DNA from: Fibrobacterota bacterium
GTDB lineage: Bacteria > Fibrobacterota > Chitinivibrionia > Chitinivibrionales > FEN-1185
NCBI GenBank assembly: GCA_003165595.1
Contig: PLWQ01000031.1
Coordinates: forward strand, 1-64,000
Reading direction: 5' to 3'
DNA: 64,000 nucleotides
A program made the position numbers and the translations under genes. Positions 48,676 through 55,726 of the stretch are shown here, in pieces. The first letter of the stretch is position 1, and each line of letters opens with the position of its first letter. The notes below the pieces were generated by a model. It had not been told where the DNA came from. It searched no databases and saw only the letters and a list, made by a program, of their open reading frames with translations.

Positions 48676-49681
48676 AAAATATCCTTGCATCCGGCAGGCC
48701 GCACTGTGTGAGCACCGCGATGCATGCGTTGATCATTCCCGGCGACCCGCAAAGGTATGCTTCGAATCGGGAACAATCCGGCACATTGCGCCGCACCACT
48801 TCCGTTATAAGGCCCCGCTCGCCGGTCCAGCCCCCGCTTTCCGGCTCGCTGGAAAGGGCGGGGATAAACTTGAAATCCGCTAGCCCGGTTTCCAATTTGT
48901 GAAGTTCTTCGACCATAAAGAGGTCCTTCTGCGAGAGAGCGCCGAAAAAACACCGGATGGTGCGGTTGCATTTCTTTCGAACCAGGTCCTGCAGAATGGA
49001 CCAGATCGGGGCCAGGCCGGTACTGCCGCACACCATCAGCATGGGCGCCGCACTTTCGGACGCCCGGAATGCGCCATACGGTCCGGAAAACGAAATTGCG
49101 TCGCCTTCCTTGAGAACGTCGAATGCCCACCGGGTGAAGATTCCGTTTTTCGTCCTGCGGATCAATAGATCCACGCCCGACGAGTCGGACGGCGGCGACG
49201 CGATCGAAAAGTCGCGGAGTACCGCATCCCTCCCCAGATAGGACATAGACTTGGCCTGGATGTACTGGCCGGCCGTGAACTCGATGGTCTTTGGATTTGT
49301 CAATTCGATGCTGAGGCCGAGTATGTCGTACGTCACCAGCGTTTTGCGGGCGATCTTCCCGGAAAAGCGCTTGACGGAAAACAGTTCGTCGGGGACGGCT
49401 ATGGCGAGGTCTCCAACCGGCTTGGTCTGGCAGGCAAGCCGCATGCCCGCGGCAATTTCGCTTTCGGAAAGGAGCGGCAATTCGGCGGCCAACGGCGGAG
49501 TCGCGCCGCCGACAACCTTCACCTTGCAGTAGCCGCACCGTGCATTGCCGCCGCACGCGGAAGGAAGGAAGAGACCGTTCCGCGCGCACCCGGCAAGCAG
49601 CGACGTTCCGGGTTTCACCCGGATGATCTTTTTACCGCCGTTGATGTCGATCGCCACGGTTGGTGCCTGGGCTGTTTCCAT
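48659..49681 (-). CDS. 2Fe-2S ferredoxin-flavin oxidoreductase (NqrF-like)
   Basis: This 340-aa protein has an N-terminal plant-type ferredoxin: SACGGNARCGYC plus LACQ give the four Cys that bind a 2Fe-2S cluster. Then come an FAD-binding domain (RDFSIASPPSD, FSGPYGAFR) and a NAD(P)-binding domain (MLMVCGSTGLAPIWSIL, AYLCGSPGMINACIAVL). It moves electrons from NAD(P)H via FAD to the iron-sulfur centre or back. The layout matches NqrF and small phenol-hydroxylase reductases, but there is no membrane helix as in NqrF. CAGGAGCTTC precedes the ATG. The next gene overlaps the 3' end. Confidence 0.85.
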   Translation of the reverse strand: METAQAPTVAIDINGGKKIIRVKPGTSLLAGCARNGLFLPSACGGNARCGYCKVKVVGGATPPLAAELPLLSESEIAAGMRLACQTKPVGDLAIAVPDELFSVKRFSGKIARKTLVTYDILGLSIELTNPKTIEFTAGQYIQAKSMSYLGRDAVLRDFSIASPPSDSSGVDLLIRRTKNGIFTRWAFDVLKEGDAISFSGPYGAFRASESAAPMLMVCGSTGLAPIWSILQDLVRKKCNRTIRCFFGALSQKDLFMVEELHKLETGLADFKFIPALSSEPESGGWTGERGLITEVVRRNVPDCSRFEAYLCGSPGMINACIAVLTQCGLPDARIFYDKFA

Positions 49682-49872
49682 GAAGCTCCTGTGACCTTGG
49701 ATTGTTGTGCGGCGACCAGTAAAATTACCTCATGAGATTGGGCATTCCAAACGGTAATGCGCCGTCTCCGGCCAACGCGGCCGAGGACAAGGGTTAATAT
49801 GAGGCCAGGGCGTCCGTATTTTGTGGAATGGGGCTCTCTCAGAGGAATGTATTTTTCAAGTGAGGGAAATTC

Positions 49873-50679
49873 GTGGACGCTGCGGTTCTGAAGACAACAC
49901 TTGATGGCTGGTATGCGGCATATCATGATCCGTCGTACCTGCGCTACGATCCCCTTGAATTCGTACGTCGCATGCGCGGCAGGGAGAACCGCGAGATCGC
50001 CGGCCTCATGTTCTCGTCAATTGCATACGGCCGGGTTGAGCAGATACGGGCGAGCATCAGGAATATCCTTGCCGTAACCGGCGCAGAATTGTTCCGCTTT
50101 GCCGTGGATACGCCGCTGGCAAAGAAAGTGCGGCTATTCGCGGGTGTAAAACACCGGTTCAACACCGGGACCGACTTCGCGGTCCTGCTGGAATGCGCCG
50201 CCCGGGCTCAATTGCGCTATGGGTCACTCGAGACTCTATTTTGCGAGGGCTTGAGGCAATCGCACCCGACGGTGGAACAGGCGCTAGACGTATTCGCGCT
50301 CCATCTTCGGGCCCAGGCCGCAAAAACACGGGGCGCGAGGTCGCGGTATTTCGATTTTCTTCTTCCGTCTCCGTCATCGGGCAGCGCGTGCAAGCGGTTG
50401 ACCCTGTTTCTGCGGTGGATGGTTCGCCCCGACGACGGAATAGATCTTGGCGAATGGAAACGGGTTTCGGCATCGCAGCTCGTGATGCCCGTCGACACCC
50501 ACGTCGCAGCCGTGTCCAGAAGCCTGGGGATAACGTCACGAAGGACGGCCGACTGGGCCATGTCTCGGGAGATCACCTCCGTTATGAGAACGGTGTGCCC
50601 GCATGACCCCGTGAAATACGATTTTTCTCTGTGCAGAACCGGCATGATTGATTTTAGAAACATAACCGCGGCTGCCTGA
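49873..50679 (+). CDS. TIGR02757 (DUF2400) family protein
   Basis: GTG 49873 lies behind GAGGGA and gives 268 aa. The motifs match the family: YDPLEFVRRM, NREIAGLMFSSIAYGRVEQI, and CKRLTLFLRWMVRPDDGIDL followed by SQLVMPVDTHVAAV. This region resembles helix-hairpin-helix DNA glycosylases (HhH-GPD fold), and the terminal Cys and Asp (PHDPVKYDFSLCRTGMI) fit. A DNA-repair role is possible but not established. Confidence 0.85.
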   Translation: MDAAVLKTTLDGWYAAYHDPSYLRYDPLEFVRRMRGRENREIAGLMFSSIAYGRVEQIRASIRNILAVTGAELFRFAVDTPLAKKVRLFAGVKHRFNTGTDFAVLLECAARAQLRYGSLETLFCEGLRQSHPTVEQALDVFALHLRAQAAKTRGARSRYFDFLLPSPSSGSACKRLTLFLRWMVRPDDGIDLGEWKRVSASQLVMPVDTHVAAVSRSLGITSRRTADWAMSREITSVMRTVCPHDPVKYDFSLCRTGMIDFRNITAAA

Positions 50680-50775
50680 CGCGCAACGGCTGGGCATACG
50701 GCGTTGTGGGGTGGCCCGTGATGAAAAGAAGAAAAGTCCAAAAATGGAAATGCAATTAGATTCGGGGTTATCCGC

Positions 50776-52437
50776 ATGAGAGAGTTCGATGGACTCGCCG
50801 TCAATTCCGGCAAAGTGCTCGCACCGGCGTGCCTGTATTCGTCAAATTTGCACAAAGCCATTGACGAATACGATATCACCGGTGGGCAAATCGAGTCGGA
50901 ACTGCTTCGTTTCGACAAAGCCCTTATAGACAGCTCCCGCGAGCTCGAAACGATTTCGCTCCGGGTAGCCGACAAAGTCGGGAACGTCGAATCGGAGATA
51001 TTCATGGCGCAGAAGCATATCATGAACGACGATTCCATCGTGAGGCAGATTCGCGAAGGTATACGCGGAAAAAAGAAGAACGCGGAGGCGGTGATTTTCC
51101 AGGTCTATCGCGAGTTCGAAGAAAGATTCAAGGCCATGGACAACGTCTATCTCCGCGAGCGGGGCGCCGACATACGCGAGATACGCCGAAGGCTCCTGGA
51201 CAACCTGAAACAGGAGAAGCGTGGTTTCGCATGCGAAGGTCAGTCACACTGTCAGCGAGGCGCAAACAGGATCATCGTTGCCGAAGAGTTTACCGCAGAT
51301 ATGATGGCCCACATGAATTTTGAGCGGGTGCGCGGTTTTGCCACCGAACACGGCGGTGTGTCATCGCACGCGGCGATAATCGCCCGGGCGCTGGGAATCC
51401 CGGCGGTTTCCGGATTGCACGGCATCACACAGACTGTAAAGTGCAGCGACATCGTTCTTGTCGACGGCGACAGCGGCCGCGTCTACCACATGCCTTCCGA
51501 GGAAACCATTAAGAAGGTGATCACCGTTGTCGACGTCCAAGCCCGCGCAAAGTGCATGATTGCGTCGCCGCCCGGCACGGAAGTTCTTGCCAACGCAAGC
51601 ATTTTCGAAGACGCGCACCAGGCCCGCCTGCTCAAGGCCGACGGCATCGGGCTTTTCAGGACGGAAATCATGTTCATCCGCGAAGACCGGCTGCTCACCG
51701 AAGACGAACAGTTCGAGCGGTACAAGAATATCGTCGGCGAAATGGGAAACAGGCCGGTCACGTTCCGCCTGCTCGACGTGGGCGGCGACAAGCCGCTTCC
51801 GTTCCTCAGAATACAAAAGGAATCGAACCCGTATCTGGGATGGCGAGGAGCGCGGTTTCTCCTCGGAAACCCGGACATCTTTCACATTCAGGTACGCGCA
51901 CTCGCGCGGGTAGCGCTGTTGGGAAAGATAAAGATCCTTTTTCCCATGGTAGTTGACGAACGCCAGCAGAAGGAGCTGGTGGACGGCGTTCGAGGTTTTG
52001 TGCAGGCGGTCCCGGGCGCCGCAGAGAATCTGCAACTCGGCGCTATGTTCGAAGTGCCGAGTGCTTGTATGCAGGCACAATTGATCTTCAAGCATGTCGA
52101 TTTCGGCAGCATCGGGTCCAACGACCTCATTCAGTACCTGTTTGCGGTCGACAGAAACAACGAGCAGGTCTCCGCGGACTACAACCCCGAGCATCCCATA
52201 CTGTGGAAGCTGCTCGCGGACCTTGTTGCGGCCTCTTCCGAAGCAGGCAAGCCATTGTCAATCTGCGGCGAAATGGCAGGCAGGGAGGGATTCGCCAAGC
52301 GTCTTCTTGACATAGGAATAAAGTCGCTTAGCGTGAGCCCACGGCTCATTCCGCAGGTAAGAACCGAAATGATGGAGTACTACGATGACGGTGCTTCAGT
52401 CGGGAAACCGGAACATCGCACGGAGGCGCGCGCGTAA
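50776..52437 (+). CDS. ptsI: PTS enzyme I (phosphoenolpyruvate-protein phosphotransferase)
   Basis: This 553-aa enzyme takes phosphate from phosphoenolpyruvate to a His and passes it to HPr. The active His is H198 in TEHGGVSSHAAIIARALG. The PEP-binding barrel shows GIGLFRTEIMFI, FRLLDVGGDKPL and the catalytic ICGEMAGR (Cys). There is no N-terminal GAF domain, so it is of the PtsI rather than PtsP type. No HPr or sugar-specific enzyme lies in the window. The C-terminus is slightly shorter than in E. coli (575 aa). Confidence 0.9.
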   Translation: MREFDGLAVNSGKVLAPACLYSSNLHKAIDEYDITGGQIESELLRFDKALIDSSRELETISLRVADKVGNVESEIFMAQKHIMNDDSIVRQIREGIRGKKKNAEAVIFQVYREFEERFKAMDNVYLRERGADIREIRRRLLDNLKQEKRGFACEGQSHCQRGANRIIVAEEFTADMMAHMNFERVRGFATEHGGVSSHAAIIARALGIPAVSGLHGITQTVKCSDIVLVDGDSGRVYHMPSEETIKKVITVVDVQARAKCMIASPPGTEVLANASIFEDAHQARLLKADGIGLFRTEIMFIREDRLLTEDEQFERYKNIVGEMGNRPVTFRLLDVGGDKPLPFLRIQKESNPYLGWRGARFLLGNPDIFHIQVRALARVALLGKIKILFPMVVDERQQKELVDGVRGFVQAVPGAAENLQLGAMFEVPSACMQAQLIFKHVDFGSIGSNDLIQYLFAVDRNNEQVSADYNPEHPILWKLLADLVAASSEAGKPLSICGEMAGREGFAKRLLDIGIKSLSVSPRLIPQVRTEMMEYYDDGASVGKPEHRTEARA

Positions 52438-52588
52438 TTGTCCACCGCAGTGCGCGAAAAATGCGGGTGGTTGCGCGGCCGGCCATAGTTTATTTTGCTT
52501 GTTCTTGACGCCGCATCGGAATAGTCTATATGAACACCGTGTCCCGGAGCCGGCGACCAGAATCCACTGCCACAAGGAGCGATTCCGT

Positions 52589-53818
52589 ATGTTGACACAA
52601 AGAGAGAACCACTCGTTTTCCGGTATCACGCTGGGACTGATCCTGTGGTGTGCCATCGCTGCCGGCGCTTCGGACGCAGACAGAGTGCAGCAGCTTGTCG
52701 ACATTATCAAGAGCGGCCCTTCCTTGTATCGGACTCCCGAAGCCGCTGCCGCCTATGCCAGGTTCAATGCCCAGGGCGGTATTCCCGCGGTTTCCACCGA
52801 CGACGGACTTGCGGCAATCAAACAAAGCCTGCGCGCCGCCATCAATCTTGCCGACTACGGAGACAAAGCCAGGGTCGCGGTGCCAACGCTCATCGAGGTT
52901 TTCCCGCAGGCAGAATATCTCGCCGTTGTCACGAATGCGCAGTTTGCCCCCGGAATGGGTTTCTTTGACGACTGGGTCCAAACTTACGTCATAAGTTCTA
53001 AGAACAAGTTTCTTCTGTCGTCGCCGTTCGTGGACTATCAGACGCTTTCCCGGTGCGAACAGTTTGTCGAAGCTTCGGGCACAACGGACATTCACCAGAA
53101 ACGGATGGCGGGGAGTAAAATTGTTGAAGCCAACGCCGACATATACGTTACCATCAGGATAAACGCTGCTGCATGCGCGCTTTCGCGGATCACGGGCACG
53201 GATGCGGGAAGAACGCGCGAATCGTGGCGGTCGTGGTATGCCCAGAATAGCGGCGCACCCGCGCCTGCCGCGCTTTCCGCCGCTCCCGTAAAAATAACGG
53301 TGGTAAATACTCCCGCGAATCCGCCCAACGTTTATGTCGTTGGCGCGCGGTACCAGATCTCCCTTACCACGGGTGATGTCGTCTCCGGGATTATCGAATC
53401 GTCAGACGACGCATCATTTACAATACGGGTTGACGGCGGGGGAAGATACAGCTACGACAAGAGCTTTGTCAAGAGCCAGCTCATGCTGTCCGCGCCTGCG
53501 TACCAGGGCGGTTCCGCCGCGCCGGCCCCTGCCGGCGCGCCTGCGCCTGCGCCGGGTTCGGTCCCGTACGAAGACCTGATGAACTTTTCCTATTCGGGAA
53601 GGACCATGGAAGTCGTCATGCTCAACGGTACGGTCATGCGGGGCGCGCTCGGTGTCGTCGACGCCTCGATTCTGCACCTGACCGTGGACGGCGCGGAAAT
53701 GCCCATTTCGCGCAGCCTTATCGCGCGGGTCTCGGTCGTTGTCGATCCGGCGGATACAAGATCAACCGATAGGCCGTCGGCCGCGCCGGCGCAGAACTCC
53801 GCGCCCCAGCCGTGGTAG
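52589..53818 (+). CDS. Exported protein of unknown function with Pro/Ala-rich linker
   Basis: ATG 52589 has AAGGAGC upstream, giving 409 aa; the longer frame from 52385 overlaps ptsI. A signal peptide (SGITLGLILWCAIAAGASDA) is followed by a helical HEAT-like part (LVDIIKSGPSL, LRAAINLADYGDKARVAVPTL). The C-terminal half has two short beta-rich units with VVSGIIESSDDASFTIRV and VVMLNGTVMRGALGVVDASI, which look like Sm/Hfq-like or PRC-type barrels, separated by a PAPAGAPAPAPG linker. No known enzyme was recognised. The first P-II gene begins 43 bases downstream. Confidence 0.7.
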   Translation: MLTQRENHSFSGITLGLILWCAIAAGASDADRVQQLVDIIKSGPSLYRTPEAAAAYARFNAQGGIPAVSTDDGLAAIKQSLRAAINLADYGDKARVAVPTLIEVFPQAEYLAVVTNAQFAPGMGFFDDWVQTYVISSKNKFLLSSPFVDYQTLSRCEQFVEASGTTDIHQKRMAGSKIVEANADIYVTIRINAAACALSRITGTDAGRTRESWRSWYAQNSGAPAPAALSAAPVKITVVNTPANPPNVYVVGARYQISLTTGDVVSGIIESSDDASFTIRVDGGGRYSYDKSFVKSQLMLSAPAYQGGSAAPAPAGAPAPAPGSVPYEDLMNFSYSGRTMEVVMLNGTVMRGALGVVDASILHLTVDGAEMPISRSLIARVSVVVDPADTRSTDRPSAAPAQNSAPQPW

Positions 53819-53861
53819 GCCGATACGATCCACCGCGCAGGCACATGAAGTGGCGGAACAT

Positions 53862-54170
53862 ATGAAACTCGTGATCGCGATAATCCGTCCCGCAATGCTC
53901 CCTGATGTCAAGGAAGTCCTTTTCGACGAGAAAGTGGAAGGCTTTTCCGTCACCGATGTCATGGGCTGCGGTAACCAATGGGGCCACACCGAAAGCGAAA
54001 AAAACACGACGGTGGAGTCGAACCTTATCAGGAAAATCAAGATTGAATTTCAAGTGGCCGGGACGCGAGTCCGGCCGGTTATCGACAAAATCATAGGCGT
54101 CTGCCGTTCGGGCCGTATCGGCGACGGCAAGATCTTTGTCCTCAATGTGCCGAACAGCGTTGCCATGTGA
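53862..54170 (+). CDS. P-II-like signalling protein, first copy
   Basis: ATG 53862 gives 102 aa with the ferredoxin-like P-II fold: KLVIAIIRPAMLPDVKEVLF, TDVMGCGNQWGHTESEKN, LIRKIKIEFQV and GRIGDGKIFVLNVP. The T-loop is present, but the Tyr that is uridylylated in GlnB (in RGAEY) is replaced. The C-terminus is shorter than GlnB, lacking RIRTGE. A tandem second copy follows after seven bases. No ammonium transporter or glutamine synthetase is adjacent. The ligand is probably ATP/ADP and possibly 2-oxoglutarate. Confidence 0.85.
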   Translation: MKLVIAIIRPAMLPDVKEVLFDEKVEGFSVTDVMGCGNQWGHTESEKNTTVESNLIRKIKIEFQVAGTRVRPVIDKIIGVCRSGRIGDGKIFVLNVPNSVAM

Positions 54171-54177
54171 TGGAACC

Positions 54178-54516
54178 ATGAAGCTCGTTACCGCGATAAT
54201 CCAGCCTTCCAAGCTGTCTGATGTCAAACAGGCCCTGTTCGACGCATGCCTGGGAAAGATGACCGTGTACAACGTAAGCGGGTCGAGCCAGCTTACGCAC
54301 TACCCGGACATCCACCGGGCCAACGACTACGAACCCAACCTTATCGGCAAAGTGAAGATCGAGCTTGCCGTCAATGACGACAGTGTTCGCCAGGTTATCG
54401 ACATCATCAAGAAATACGCGCGCAACGAAAACATCAGCGGCGGAAAGATTCTCGTGCTCGACATCGAGCAGTGCGTAAGAATTCGCACCGGTGAAGAAGG
54501 ACCCGCGGCGATTTGA
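54178..54516 (+). CDS. P-II-like signalling protein, second copy
   Basis: ATG 54178 gives 112 aa. The fold is again P-II: KLVTAIIQPSKLSDVKQALF, GKVKIELAV, ISGGKILVLDIEQCVRIRTG and the GlnB-like ending EEGPAAI. The T-loop (SSQLTHYPDIHRANDYEPNL) differs from that of the first copy and has no clear uridylylation Tyr in the usual place. The two copies share only the core, so they are ancient paralogues and may form mixed trimers. The partner protein is unknown. Confidence 0.85.
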   Translation: MKLVTAIIQPSKLSDVKQALFDACLGKMTVYNVSGSSQLTHYPDIHRANDYEPNLIGKVKIELAVNDDSVRQVIDIIKKYARNENISGGKILVLDIEQCVRIRTGEEGPAAI

Positions 54517-54593
54517 GGAATCCCGTTGGGGCCGGCGCCGTTTCTCGGTGAGGAGCCGGCAGCGCGGTCGGCGGAGAACCTCCGGCCGAAAAA

Positions 54594-55073
54594 CTATCCA
54601 GCAAGCACTGCCTCCATAGCCGCCTTAAGAACAACCTTTCGAACCTGCGATTCCGATTCCAGCATGCATTGCGGCCGATGGATTTCCCCGGGATACAGTA
54701 TTGCATACATTCCGCTTGCCAAAACAAGGTCGGTTTCGCCGGCCACACTCCTAAAGAGTATCGTGTCTTTGGTCGCGGAAAGGTCCTCGCCGATCTCCGC
54801 GGACACGCCTGCGGGCGCAAAACCGAGAATTTCGGTGCCGCTCAAAACATATTGAACGTCGACGTACTTGACATGCGCTTCCGCATTTTTCGCCGCTTTG
54901 GGCCTGGTCCGGTATTCCTGGACAAGCGCAAACATTCTTGCCCCGTCGATTTCGTATCTGCCGATTGCCATTGCGGAAAAATCGGTGTTCTTGAGAACGT
55001 CGAGGCCTTTTACCAGATAGGCGGGTAACACAAGTTTGTCGGCGCTAAGCCGGGCGAGGCTGCTGCAGAACAT
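54594..55073 (-). CDS. YhcH/YjgK/YiaL family protein
   Basis: This 159-aa protein belongs to TIGR00022: RYEIDGARMFALVQEYRTRP, AEAHVKYVDVQYVLSGTEIL and ILYPGEIHRPQCM with the cupin-type metal His and Glu. Members are linked to sialic acid or beta-galactoside catabolism. It converges with the P-II gene and is divergent from the GH2 enzyme at 55727, which may be a functional link, though a mobile-element-like stretch lies between them. Confidence 0.85.
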   Translation of the reverse strand: MFCSSLARLSADKLVLPAYLVKGLDVLKNTDFSAMAIGRYEIDGARMFALVQEYRTRPKAAKNAEAHVKYVDVQYVLSGTEILGFAPAGVSAEIGEDLSATKDTILFRSVAGETDLVLASGMYAILYPGEIHRPQCMLESESQVRKVVLKAAMEAVLAG

Positions 55074-55100
55074 CGGAAGTCTCCTTTGGTTTTGTGTGCG

Positions 55101-55293
55101 AGTAAAGAACCACGGCCATCGGCCGTGGCTTTGATGAGGGGGTGAAAAGGGGCTTTGCTACAATGGATGGTGCGAAGCGCCACTGCCAAACCCTTACGAA
55201 ACGAGAGTGAGAAATCCCCGAAATCAAAGAAAGCACGTCAGTGCTTTTTCGTAACGTTGTGCTCCACGCCTCTAGGGCGTGGTCTCTTTTCAA
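55101..55293. mobile_element. Probable MITE derived from an IS200/IS605-type element
   Basis: Left end: CCACGGCC-ATC-GGCCGTGG (55110-55128), a perfect 8-bp hairpin. Right end: CCACGCC-TCTAG-GGCGTGG (55264-55282), followed by TCTCTTTTCAAG with the TCAA used at the right end of some IS200/IS605 elements. Subterminal imperfect palindromes of this size are typical of that family. There is no transposase. A third hairpin, AAAGCAC-GTCA-GTGCTTT plus T-run, lies inside. Confidence 0.5.
55230..55249 (+). terminator. Possible terminator inside the IS200/IS605-like element
   Basis: AAAGCAC-GTCA-GTGCTTT gives a 7-bp stem with TTC after it. The T-run is short, so efficiency is uncertain. It may be part of the element rather than a gene terminator. 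Confidence 0.35.
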
Positions 55294-55500
55294 GAAAACG
55301 CCGCAGGCTTCCCTCACATGCTTATACATGCGGCACAAAATGATGCAGGAAGAAAATACCTTCTTGCATCGGAGACCGTGTCACCGAGGCCTTGGCCGAG
55401 CCTGGAGATTCGTCGCCGCGCAGCGGCGGGGCGCCCGCATCCATTTTCGCGGGCGGGAGCTCGTCGCCATTCTTACTTTCGGTAAGATTCCCGCTCAACA

Positions 55501-55529
55501 TTTCCGACCGTTTTTTAGTTATATATAAT
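55501..55529 (+). promoter_or_regulatory. Possible sigma-70 promoter for the GH2 gene or a leader RNA
   Basis: TATAAT (55524-55529) is a perfect -10; 17 bases upstream is TTTCCG, a poor -35. The gene start is 197 bases away, so a long leader or a small RNA would be made. Confidence 0.4.
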
Positions 55530-55726
55530 AGACAGGGGAGAGAAGAACCGCGCCTCAGGAGCGAAAAGCCCGCACTATTCGGCCATTATTCGTCGTTGAC
55601 TTTCTACCGTATTTCTTTCCCCGGATACGCTGCCTCAATGCATTGGTTGCCTTCGAGGCGTCGGTTGTTGATTTCAATGTCGTGTGGTAATTTGTAACGC
55701 TTAACTGTCCAAGAGGGAGGGATGGC

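Larger units (their letters stand above)
55074..55726. other. 652-base intergenic region with mobile-element ends, hairpins and a promoter
   Basis: Left to right it contains an IS200/IS605-like pair of hairpins (55101-55293), a hairpin GATGCA...TGCATC (55342-55370), a TATAAT box (55524-55529) and about 190 bases before the GH2 gene. The leader from the TATAAT box onward shows GACAGGGGAGAG and several G+C-rich blocks, but no known riboswitch could be recognised. No credible gene is present. Confidence 0.5.

Noticed and set aside
55536-55726. Leader before the GH2 gene considered as a glycine or c-di-GMP riboswitch because of GGGGAGAG.
   Set aside because: The remaining conserved parts of either aptamer are missing, so no riboswitch call is justified.
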